Position numbers and translations under genes: made by a program | Shown: piece after piece, positions 56,856 to 64,000 of the stretch | Layout of the letters: each line of letters starts with the position of its first letter | Numbering within the stretch: the first letter of the stretch is position 1 | Origin: Pseudomonas sp. URMO17WK12:I2 | GTDB taxonomy: Bacteria; Pseudomonadota; Gammaproteobacteria; Pseudomonadales; Pseudomonadaceae | Length of the DNA: 64,000 bases | Assembly: GCF_003253735.1 (NCBI RefSeq) | Contig: NZ_QKYW01000005.1 | Coordinates: forward strand, 62,001-126,000 | Direction of reading: 5' to 3' | Notes under the pieces: generated by a model | The model's input: the letters and a program-made list of their open reading frames with translations, nothing else | Told to the model about the DNA's origin: nothing | Database searches by the model: none

Positions 56856-58460
56856 ATGAAACGCGAGACGACTCAGGTAGTCATCGTCGGCGGCGGCCCG
56901 AATGGCATCGCCATGGCCCACTACATGGGCCATCACGGCATCGAGTGCGTGGTGCTGGAGTTGGCCGAGGGCATCCTCCCGTACCCCCGCGCGGTCGGCA
57001 TGGACGATGAGGCGCTGCGTGTACTGCAGGGCATCGGCATCGCCGACATCGCCATCCGCGACATGATCTGCGACGTGCCGCTGCGCTACTACAACGCCCG
57101 TGGCGTTTGCTTCGCCGAGGTCAAACCGACGGCCGCCGAGTATGGCTGGCCGATGCGCAACATCTTCATGCAGCAGCTGCTCGAAGGCACCCTGCGTGAA
57201 GCGCTGCCGCGCCACACCAGCGTCGATCTGCGCCTGGGCCACGAGATGCTCGACCTCAGCCAGAACGAGGAGGGCGTGACCCTGCAGGTCAAGGGCGCCG
57301 ACGGCGAACCCTACGAGCTGCACGCGCAATACGTGGTCGGTGCCGACGGCGGCCGCTCCTGCGTGCGCAAGAAGCTCGGTATCGAATTGCTGGGCATGAC
57401 CCATCCGCGCAAGTGGGTGGTGGTCGATGTCACCAACGATTCCCTCGACGCCCCTTACACCGCGCTGCATGCCGACCCCGAGCGGCCGTTTGTGTGCATC
57501 TACCTGCCGTACCGCCAGCGCCGTTGGGAGTTCATGCTCAAGGAGGGCGAGGACGAGGCGAAGATGTGCGAGGAAGCCACCATTCGCAAATTGATTCGCA
57601 ACCATATCGGCGATGCGGTGGATGAGCTGGAGATCGTGCGCATCCGTGCTTACACCCACAACTCGCGGGTGGCGGCACGCTTCGTCGAAGGCCGTGTGGC
57701 GCTGGTCGGCGACGCGGCGCATATCTCCCCGCCGTGGGCCGGCCAGGGCCTGAACTCAGGTCTGCGTGATGTCGCCAACCTGGCCTGGAAACTGGTCGCC
57801 GTGCTGCAAGGCCGCGCTGCGCCGAAGATCATCGCCAGCTACGACATCGAGCGCCGAGGCCACGCAACCGACCTGATCGGCCTGGCCGACAACATGGGCG
57901 CCGTGCTGGGCCTGACCAACCCGCTGATGGCGGGCGTGCGCGACTGGCTGTTCCAGGCGGTGAATACCGTCGACAACCTGCGCTCGCACCTTCTGGAGTT
58001 CAAGTTCAAACCCAAGGCCACCATCATCAAGGGGCTGGTCTACCACGAGCGCGAAGAGCTGCGCGAAGGCGATCTGGTCGGCCAGCTGTTCGTGCAGCCC
58101 TTCGTCGAAGATGCCGAGCGCACCAGGCGCCGGCTCGACGAGGTGCTTGGCGACTCCTATGCGGTGCTCGGTTACCGGGTCAACCCGACGGCCGAGCTCA
58201 GCGACACGACCAAGGCCTACTGGGCGCGCTGGAACACCCGGTTCATCCAGGTCAACCGTTCGCGCAGCGGCAGCCGCAACCAGCCTTTGAGCGCCGATGG
58301 GGTGATCAGTGTTGAGGACGTCGATAACAAGCTCGGTAACTGGTTCGCCAAGGTACGCGACTGCGTGGTGATCGTGCGGCCGGATCGTTTCGTCGCTGCC
58401 ATCACCACGCCCGAACGCCTGGAAAGCGTGCTGGCCAAGTTGCAGGGACAGTTGTCATGA
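56856..58460 (+). CDS. FAD-dependent monooxygenase, MhpA-like
   Basis: A 534-residue class-A flavoprotein aromatic hydroxylase. The FAD loop VVIVGGGPNGIAM, the DG motif VVGADGGRSCVR and the GD motif VALVGDAAHISPPWAGQGLNSGLRD are all intact, and the length fits the MhpA group, which hydroxylates 3-(3-hydroxyphenyl)propionate at the ring. The last 120 residues form a thioredoxin-like tail. It should turn a phenol-type substrate into a catechol for ring opening. Its stop overlaps the hydratase start by four bases. Confidence 0.9.
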   Translation: MKRETTQVVIVGGGPNGIAMAHYMGHHGIECVVLELAEGILPYPRAVGMDDEALRVLQGIGIADIAIRDMICDVPLRYYNARGVCFAEVKPTAAEYGWPMRNIFMQQLLEGTLREALPRHTSVDLRLGHEMLDLSQNEEGVTLQVKGADGEPYELHAQYVVGADGGRSCVRKKLGIELLGMTHPRKWVVVDVTNDSLDAPYTALHADPERPFVCIYLPYRQRRWEFMLKEGEDEAKMCEEATIRKLIRNHIGDAVDELEIVRIRAYTHNSRVAARFVEGRVALVGDAAHISPPWAGQGLNSGLRDVANLAWKLVAVLQGRAAPKIIASYDIERRGHATDLIGLADNMGAVLGLTNPLMAGVRDWLFQAVNTVDNLRSHLLEFKFKPKATIIKGLVYHEREELREGDLVGQLFVQPFVEDAERTRRRLDEVLGDSYAVLGYRVNPTAELSDTTKAYWARWNTRFIQVNRSRSGSRNQPLSADGVISVEDVDNKLGNWFAKVRDCVVIVRPDRFVAAITTPERLESVLAKLQGQLS

Positions 58461-59239
58461 GCCAGGCCAATCTGGCCCAGCGCCTGTTGCAGGCCGCGCG
58501 CGAGCAGGTGGCGTTGCCCAGGGAGCAGGGCGACGGCCTGGGCCTGGCCGCGGGCTATGAGCTGCAGCGTCTCGGTGTGTTGGTGCGCGAGGCACGGCAT
58601 GAGCGCCTGAGCGGCTGGAAGGTGGCGTTCGCCGGTGCCGCGGCGCAGCGCCGCTTTGGCCTCAGCGAGCCGGTGTATGGCGCGCTGACCGATGCCATGG
58701 CGGTTGCCGAGGGCCAGACGGTCGACCTGGCCGGGTTGATCCAGCCCAAGCTGGAAATCGAACTGGCAGTGGTAATGGGCCAGGATCTCAATCCCGGTTT
58801 CTACAGCGATGAGGCGTTGCTCGCAGCCATCGGCGAGGTGGCCGCCGCCTTCGAGATCGCCGATTGCCGCTGGCAAGGCTGGGGCTTCGAGGCGGGTGCC
58901 TTCGTGGCCGACAACTCGGCTGCTGCAGCCTATTGCCTGTCCGCCCGGCAGCCCTTCGATGCGCGGCGCCATGCCCAGGTGGAGTATCGCCTGATGCATG
59001 AAGGCCACGCTCTGGGCTGCGGGCTCAGCAGCCTTGGCGACGAATCGCCGCTGAGCAACACCTGCTGGCTGATTCGGCGGTTGCTGGCCGATGGGCATCG
59101 GCTCAGTGCCGGGCAGATCATCTTGTCCGGCGCACTGCTGCCGCCTATCGCAATCGAGCCGGGTTGCTACCGGCTGAGCATGCTTGGCATGGAGTTGGCT
59201 TTGCAATTTCAAGTGGGTCGAGGGCCGGAGAGCCTGTAG
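58457..59239 (+). CDS. 2-Keto-4-pentenoate hydratase-like protein, MhpD family
   Basis: A 260-residue hydratase/decarboxylase of the MhpD/fumarylacetoacetate-hydrolase superfamily. The metal-binding pattern KLEIELAVVM is intact, with GWKVAFAG, the AFEIADCR segment and LSGALLPP. It hydrates 2-hydroxypenta-2,4-dienoate to 4-hydroxy-2-oxovalerate after ring cleavage. The next steps, aldolase (MhpE) and acylating aldehyde dehydrogenase (MhpF), are not encoded in this cluster. It is translationally coupled to the monooxygenase. Confidence 0.88.
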   Translation: MSQANLAQRLLQAAREQVALPREQGDGLGLAAGYELQRLGVLVREARHERLSGWKVAFAGAAAQRRFGLSEPVYGALTDAMAVAEGQTVDLAGLIQPKLEIELAVVMGQDLNPGFYSDEALLAAIGEVAAAFEIADCRWQGWGFEAGAFVADNSAAAAYCLSARQPFDARRHAQVEYRLMHEGHALGCGLSSLGDESPLSNTCWLIRRLLADGHRLSAGQIILSGALLPPIAIEPGCYRLSMLGMELALQFQVGRGPESL

Positions 59240-59382
59240 TGGCATATCGCCTGATCAGGCGGTGTCGCCGACAACAATAAATGTGGCCGGGAGGGGGAAA
59301 GCGCGCGTTTCGCTACAGCGCCTTTCATCGCCAGAGCCATGTGTGGCGAAGCGTTACAGAAAAGCCGTGGAGTGCAGCCATC

Positions 59383-60330
59383 ATGTTTGCAGAAGTCCGT
59401 TCCTTCAACGACCCACAACAACACGCCGGCTCGATTCTGGGCTGGCGGCAGGTATACGACCAGCTCGGCCGTGGCAGCCTGAGCAGCAAACTGCAGCAGG
59501 TGTCGTCCGAGCGTTTCCAGATCTTTCAGGAGGTGCTCGACAAGCGCGTGGTGCAGCACGGTTATGCGCCAAAAGGGCGCCTGTGCCTGGCGCTGGTGCT
59601 CAACACTGCCTGTGCGCCGGTGGTGCAGAAGCATGAAGTGGGCGCCCACAGTGTGGTGCTGCTGCGTGACGGCGAAGAATTTCTGCTGCATGCCCCGCAA
59701 GGCACGCACTTTTTCGCCGTGACGGTGGACACCGTGCGCTTTGCCAGGCTGGCGGCCCTCGACCTGCCTCAGCAGCAGCTCGACCTGCTCAAGAGCGCCT
59801 CGCAGATCGGCGTACCCGATGGGGCGCTCAAACGCTTTCATCAGCAGATCTACCCGATGTTCCAGCACCTGCTGTACAAGTCGAACAGCGTCAGTGCCGC
59901 CGCCGAGAAATTGCTCGAGGACAGCCTGATCGACGCCCTGCTGGATTTGTTCGGCAGCGCGCAGAGCGAGTGTCGCGGCCGGCATGGCAACTTCGCGGTC
60001 AGCTCGTACCTGGTGAAGAAAAGCCAGGAGCTGGCACTCGATTGCGTCGACGAGCCGCTGAGCGTGCTCGATCTGTGCGAGCGCCTGCGCGTCAGCCGGC
60101 GAACCTTGCAGAACAGCTTTCACGTGGTCGCCGGCATCCCGCCGGTCGAGTACCTGCGCAACCTGCGTCTCAACGCGGTGCGGCGGCGGCTTGCCAGTAC
60201 CACGAGCGGCGCCTGTGGGGTTGGCGAAGCGGCGGCGCAGATGGGCTTCTATCACCTGAGCCATTTTTCGCGCAACTACCGCGGCCTGTTTGGCGAATAC
60301 CCCTCCGAAACCCGCCGCGCATCCGGCTGA
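59383..60330 (+). CDS. AraC-family regulator at the end of the catabolic cluster
   Basis: A 315-residue regulator. The long N-terminal domain is a sensor (FNDPQQHAGSILGWRQVYDQL, then LLHAPQGTHFFAV). The C-terminal double HTH reads LSVLDLCERLRVSRRTLQNSF and AAAQMGFYHLSHFSRNYRGLFGEYPS. It may activate the upstream hydroxylase/hydratase genes or the following MFS gene. The ATG at 59383 has GGAG upstream; the frame opens at 59281 without a good site. It is separate from the IclR gene, so the cluster may have two regulators. Confidence 0.85.
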   Translation: MFAEVRSFNDPQQHAGSILGWRQVYDQLGRGSLSSKLQQVSSERFQIFQEVLDKRVVQHGYAPKGRLCLALVLNTACAPVVQKHEVGAHSVVLLRDGEEFLLHAPQGTHFFAVTVDTVRFARLAALDLPQQQLDLLKSASQIGVPDGALKRFHQQIYPMFQHLLYKSNSVSAAAEKLLEDSLIDALLDLFGSAQSECRGRHGNFAVSSYLVKKSQELALDCVDEPLSVLDLCERLRVSRRTLQNSFHVVAGIPPVEYLRNLRLNAVRRRLASTTSGACGVGEAAAQMGFYHLSHFSRNYRGLFGEYPSETRRASG

Positions 60331-60363
60331 CCGATCCCCTTTCGCCTACCCGAGAACACTCGA

Positions 60364-61596
60364 ATGTCTTCGCAAACCCGGCCACGCTGGCTCGTGTGGC
60401 TGCTGGCCACGCTCGCCGCCTTTTCGCCGCTGTCCATCGACACCTACCTGCCGAGCCTGCCGGATATCGCCCGGGAGCTGAGCACCCAGGATGCCCAGGT
60501 GCAACTGACCATCGGTGTGTTCCTGGCCGGGCTGTGTTCGGGCATGTTGCTCTACGGGCCGCTGTCGGATCGCTACGGGCGCCGCCGGCTGCTGCTGGGC
60601 AGCCTGGTGTTGTACATCCTGGCCTCGGTGGGCTGCATCTGGGTGGCGAACGTCGAGCAACTGATCGCGCTGCGCTTTCTGCAGGCGGTCGGTGGCGCCG
60701 GTGCGCTGGTGCTGGCCAGAACCGTGGTGCGCGATCTGTATCCATTGAGCGAGGCGGCGCGGGTGCTGTCGCTGATGCACGTGATCGCCATGGTCGCCAC
60801 GCTGCTGGCGCCGATCATGGGCACTTATCTGGTGCTGCTCGGCGGCTGGCGCATCATCTTCGTCATGCTGTCGCTGCTCGGCACCGGCTGCCTGGTGGCG
60901 GTCGCGGTAGCCCTGCAGGAGAGCTTGCCGGTCGAGGCACGCACCCGCTCGGTACTGGCCTCGTTTCGCCACTACGGCACTGTGCTGCGCGATCCCCTGG
61001 CGCTGTGCTACATCCTCGCCATGGGCCTGTCGGTGGGCGGCATGTTCGCCTTCATCACCGCCTCGCCGTTTCTGTTCATCCATCACTTCGGCTTCTCGCC
61101 ACGGGCGTTCAGCCTGCTGTTCGGGCTGAACATCGCCGGCATCATCCTGGCGACCGTCATCAATGCCCGCCTGGTTCGCCGTCTCGGCCCCTTGCAGATG
61201 CTCGGTTTCGGCAGCCTCGTCGCCGCCTGTGCCGGAGCGCTGTTGATCGTCATCGGCTTCACCGGCTGGGGGCAGCCGTTCTCCATCACCGGCGGCGTGC
61301 TGCTGTTCATGGGCATCAGCGGCATGATCGGCGCCAACTGCATCGCCAGCCTGATGAGCCTGTTCCCCAGCAATGCGGGGGCGGCCGTGGGCCTGGGCAT
61401 TTCCCTGCAGTTCGCCTGCGGTGCGCTGTTCAGCTGGCTGGTCAGCGTATTGGCCGATGGCACGGCGCGGCCCATGTGCCTGGTGATCGGTGTCGCCGGC
61501 CTGGGCAGCCTGGCGTGCTATCGGGCCATCCGTTACCTGCTGCACAAACCACGGCGTGCCAGTCTGTACCACGCCTTGAATGGTGACGAACGCTAA
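60364..61596 (+). CDS. MFS transporter, Bcr/CflA drug-resistance type
   Basis: A 410-residue, twelve-helix transporter. The start LAAFSPLSIDTYLPSLPDIAREL, the loop YGPLSDRYGRRRLLLG, and the LIALRFLQAVGGAGALVLARTVVRDLY pattern identify the Bcr/CflA subgroup of DHA1 efflux pumps. It may export a toxic intermediate or substrate of the adjacent pathway. It begins 33 bases after the AraC gene. Confidence 0.9.
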   Translation: MSSQTRPRWLVWLLATLAAFSPLSIDTYLPSLPDIARELSTQDAQVQLTIGVFLAGLCSGMLLYGPLSDRYGRRRLLLGSLVLYILASVGCIWVANVEQLIALRFLQAVGGAGALVLARTVVRDLYPLSEAARVLSLMHVIAMVATLLAPIMGTYLVLLGGWRIIFVMLSLLGTGCLVAVAVALQESLPVEARTRSVLASFRHYGTVLRDPLALCYILAMGLSVGGMFAFITASPFLFIHHFGFSPRAFSLLFGLNIAGIILATVINARLVRRLGPLQMLGFGSLVAACAGALLIVIGFTGWGQPFSITGGVLLFMGISGMIGANCIASLMSLFPSNAGAAVGLGISLQFACGALFSWLVSVLADGTARPMCLVIGVAGLGSLACYRAIRYLLHKPRRASLYHALNGDER

Positions 61597-61603
61597 GCCG
61601 CTC

Positions 61604-62224
61604 TCAGCTCGCCAGCAACCCGGCCATGCCTGCCGCCAGGGCGATCAGCACCAGGCCCGAGAGTCGCTCGAGTAGCGGCAGGGCGCGCTGGAAGCTGCGC
61701 AGCAGGCGACCATTGCCGATGGCCAGCGCCACCAGCAGGTCCCAGCCGAGCACCACGGTAAACATCCAGAGGCCATAGAACGCCTTCCAGCCGGCACTGC
61801 TCTGGGCACCCAGCATGCTCGCCAGGCTGACGTAGAACAGCGCGTTCTTGGGGTTGAGGATGCCGGACAGAAACCCCATTCCGGCCGCCTGCAGCCAGGA
61901 GGCTCGCCCGCCAGGCGCCGCCTTGCCCGGGGCCTGCAGCACGCTGCTGCCGGCATGGCGAATGAACAGCACGCCCAGGTACAGCAGGTACAGGCAGCCG
62001 ACCAGTTGCAGGGTGATGAAGGGCGCGCTGCCTGGCTGCAGCACCGACACGCCGGTGAACGCCGCGACGATGAACACGCCGTTGGCCACGGCGATACCCA
62101 GGCAGGCACCGCTGGCGACCCGCCAGCCCGCCGCCAGGGAGGTACGGGCCACCAGAAAGAAATCCGGGCCGGGGGAAATCAGCGCCAGGAAGTGGGCGGC
62201 GGCAATGATCATGAACTGCTGCAT
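61604..62224 (-). CDS. LysE-family amino-acid exporter
   Basis: A 206-residue, six-helix LysE/RhtB-type translocator. The opening ISPGPDFFLVARTSLAAGWR and the GILNPKNALFYVSLASML motif are typical. It exports amino acids or derivatives. It is convergent with the MFS gene, whose stop is seven bases away, and stands alone on its strand. The start at 62224 is supported by family alignment (MQQFMIIAAAHF). Confidence 0.9.
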   Translation of the reverse strand: MQQFMIIAAAHFLALISPGPDFFLVARTSLAAGWRVASGACLGIAVANGVFIVAAFTGVSVLQPGSAPFITLQLVGCLYLLYLGVLFIRHAGSSVLQAPGKAAPGGRASWLQAAGMGFLSGILNPKNALFYVSLASMLGAQSSAGWKAFYGLWMFTVVLGWDLLVALAIGNGRLLRSFQRALPLLERLSGLVLIALAAGMAGLLAS

Positions 62225-62389
62225 GGTGGGCGTCGCTCATCAGAAAAAGACGCCCGCAGTCTGTCGCCGCGTGCAGCGGCGGTATTGAAGAAAATCGTCA
62301 GCCGTCAGGCCGACGCCGCCAGGGCAGGCCCAGGGGCAGCGCCGCCGCGGATGCCGCCAGGCCGGGCCAGCATCGCGCGGGCACGGCCG

Positions 62390-63592
62390 TTACGCCACCA
62401 CCGGGATCAACGGATCAGCCGCGGCCAGGGCGCTGGCGCGGACGGCGGCGGGTGGGTAGATCCACTCGGTATTGATCTGGGTTTTCAGCTGCTTGCCCTC
62501 GGCGCCGGTGAACATCACCTTGCGCTCCCAGCCCTCACTGAACACCGCGCCCCAGGCGCCGAGGTCCAGGCAGGTGACGTACTTGGGCTGGCGATAGTCG
62601 ATGGGGGCCACGCCGAGCAGATCGGCGGCCGCGTTGTTGCCGGCCGAGCGGCCCAGGGCAATGGCATGCTGGCAGCTCATCAGCGCGTGGTGGCCCTCAT
62701 CGTCGACGGCGGCGAAGGCGGTGTCGCCGGCGGCATACAGATTCGCCAGCCCGGCGACCTTGAGGGTGCGGTCCACATGCAGGCGGCCCTGGCCATCGCG
62801 CTCGGCGGCCAGCTGGGCGTTAAGGGGGGAGGCCTGCACGCCGACCGTCCAGATCACCGTCAGCGCCTCGATGCGCTCGCCGTTGGCCAGGGTGACACCG
62901 CCGGCATCCACGGCGCTGACCGACGTGCCCAGGCACCAGGTGACGCCTTGCTGGGCGCTGGCCTCGGCGATGAGCGGCGCCATCTGCGTTCCCAGGCTGG
63001 CGCCGATGCGCTCGCCCCGGTCGACCACGATCACGCGGAGTGCCGCCTCGTCGCCGAGAATTGCCCGCAGGCGGGCCGGCAGTTCGGTGGCGGTCTCGAT
63101 GCCGGTGAAGCCGCCGCCGGCGACCACCACGGTATTGCGGGCCAGGCTCTCTGGTAACTCGGCCAGGCCGAGCAGGTGCTGCTCCAGCGCGATGGCCTGC
63201 TCCAGGCTGTCGACATCGAAGGCCTGCTCGACGCCGCTCAGGGGCGGGCGCTTGACCTGGCTGCCGCTGGCCAGGATCAGGCGACTGTAGCTCAGCTGCT
63301 GCTCTGCCTGGTGTTGATCGCGGTACGTCACGCACTGGCTGGTGCTGTCGATGGCGCTGACCCAGCCCGCGATGAAGCGCACGCCCACGGCGGTGAACAG
63401 GGCGTCGAGCGGTGCGTTCATGCGTGCTACATCCGCCTCGTAGAAACGCGGGCGCACATGCAGTTCGGCCTTCGGTGCGATCACGCACACCTCGATGTCG
63501 TCGCGGGCCTGCAGGTCGAGCAGGCGGGCTGCGCTCAGGGCGCTCCACAGGCCGGCAAAGCCGGTGCCGATCACTAGAATGCGTTGTTTCAT
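62390..63592 (-). CDS. FAD/NAD(P)-binding oxidoreductase, NDH-2-like
   Basis: A 400-residue pyridine-nucleotide-disulphide-type flavoprotein. The N-terminal FAD loop RILVIGTGFAGLWSAL and the central NAD(P)H loop VVVAGGGFTGIETATEL are intact. A second FAD contact reads NLYAAGDTAFAA. It resembles type II NADH dehydrogenases, which pass electrons from NADH to quinone, but the C-terminal membrane-anchoring helix is not obvious, so a soluble reductase is possible. The start at 63592 (MKQRIL) follows GAGGACTC. It is divergent from the MocR-type regulator that probably controls it. Confidence 0.85.
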   Translation of the reverse strand: MKQRILVIGTGFAGLWSALSAARLLDLQARDDIEVCVIAPKAELHVRPRFYEADVARMNAPLDALFTAVGVRFIAGWVSAIDSTSQCVTYRDQHQAEQQLSYSRLILASGSQVKRPPLSGVEQAFDVDSLEQAIALEQHLLGLAELPESLARNTVVVAGGGFTGIETATELPARLRAILGDEAALRVIVVDRGERIGASLGTQMAPLIAEASAQQGVTWCLGTSVSAVDAGGVTLANGERIEALTVIWTVGVQASPLNAQLAAERDGQGRLHVDRTLKVAGLANLYAAGDTAFAAVDDEGHHALMSCQHAIALGRSAGNNAAADLLGVAPIDYRQPKYVTCLDLGAWGAVFSEGWERKVMFTGAEGKQLKTQINTEWIYPPAAVRASALAAADPLIPVVA

Positions 63593-63735
63593 GGGCGAGT
63601 CCTCGAAGGTGTTTACCTGGCCGCGGCGCGGGCCAGGTTCGACACGCGGGGTGGCGATGAGCGGATTCTCTGCTTGAAGTGGGCCAGCGTATTGATCCAT
63701 AAAGTGCTAAATCGATTGATCCAAGTGAGGGCGGC

Positions 63736-64000
63736 ATGGCGGCTAACAATCAGGGGCCTCTGGTGGTATCGCTGCCCCTTGGCGCGCCGCAACCGGGCGA
63801 GAGCCTGCAGCGCTGGCTGTATGGCGCACTGCGCGAGGCGATTCTCAGTAGCCGCCTGCCGTCGGGCAGCCAGCTGCCCAGCACCCGCGCCCTGGCCGGG
63901 CATTACGGCATGGCCCGCGGCACCGTGCAGGCGGCTTACCAGCAACTGCAGTCCGAAGGCTATCTGGATACCGGCAGCGGCTATGGCACGCGGGTCTGCA
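63736..64000 (+). CDS. MocR/PdxR-type GntR regulator, N-terminal part
   Basis: Only the first 88 residues are in the window. They form a GntR winged helix: LREAILSSRLPSGSQLPSTRALAGHYGMARGTVQAAYQQLQSEGYL. The leading YGALREAI pattern and spacing suggest the MocR subfamily, whose larger C-terminal domain is an aminotransferase fold, outside the view. GAGGGCGGC precedes the ATG. It is divergent from the flavin oxidoreductase. Confidence 0.8.
   Translation, partial: MAANNQGPLVVSLPLGAPQPGESLQRWLYGALREAILSSRLPSGSQLPSTRALAGHYGMARGTVQAAYQQLQSEGYLDTGSGYGTRVC

Overview
This 64 kb window is a GC-rich chromosome segment from a gammaproteobacterium, almost certainly Pseudomonas sensu lato. The supporting genes are opgG-opgH glucan synthesis, a second Lon-type protease divergent from an AraC regulator, the imuA-imuB-dnaE2 mutagenesis cassette behind a perfect LexA box, REP-type hairpins, and several chemoreceptors. 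All names come from reading motifs and gene order; no database search was run.

Layout. 1-10.1 kb: hydroxypyruvate isomerase, opgH/opgG, a membrane acyltransferase, Lon2 and an AraC regulator. 10.3-14.5 kb: a tight operon of a cupredoxin-like protein, a GGDEF/EAL protein, a DUF3034 outer-membrane-type protein and a lipoprotein truncated haemoglobin. 14.6-20.5 kb: an ElaA-like acetyltransferase and the SOS mutasome. 20.77-29.91 kb: tRNA-Ser(CGA) followed by a roughly 9 kb integrated element bounded by a 28 bp duplication of the tRNA 3' end. The element keeps only the C-terminal part of its integrase and a damaged excisionase-like gene. Between these lies a GC-rich cargo of hydrolase, cyclophilin-like protein, MFS pump and LysR regulator. 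On the right are a repressor and an AT-rich block of unrecognised genes. 30.4-33.5 kb: a TctCBA tripartite tricarboxylate transporter. 33.6-43.9 kb: a membrane protein, a YghU-type glutathione transferase, two chemoreceptors, a short HhH protein, two small hypotheticals, a PotD-like binding protein, and a DapA homologue that has lost its Schiff-base lysine.

44.2-63.6 kb is a catabolic region. An amino-acid/polyamine permease, an aldehyde dehydrogenase and an outer-membrane porin come first. An IclR regulator is then divergent from a ten-gene run: ThDP enzyme, aldehyde dehydrogenase, an SDR without its catalytic residues, a cytoplasmic Asp-box propeller, a single-domain VOC protein with an intact 2-His-1-Glu triad, an AA_synth (DUF1185) protein, an alpha/beta hydrolase, an MhpA-like flavin hydroxylase, an MhpD-like hydratase and an AraC regulator. 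An MFS pump follows. The logic resembles aromatic hydroxylation, ring fission, C-C hydrolysis and hydration, linked to a keto-acid decarboxylase/aldehyde dehydrogenase branch. The substrate is unknown and three members have no assigned role. The window ends with a LysE exporter, a flavin oxidoreductase and the start of a MocR-type regulator.

The strongest candidates for something undescribed are this catabolic cluster, the AT-rich two-gene membrane pair at 27.0-28.5 kb, and the copper-site/c-di-GMP/globin operon at 10.3-14.5 kb.
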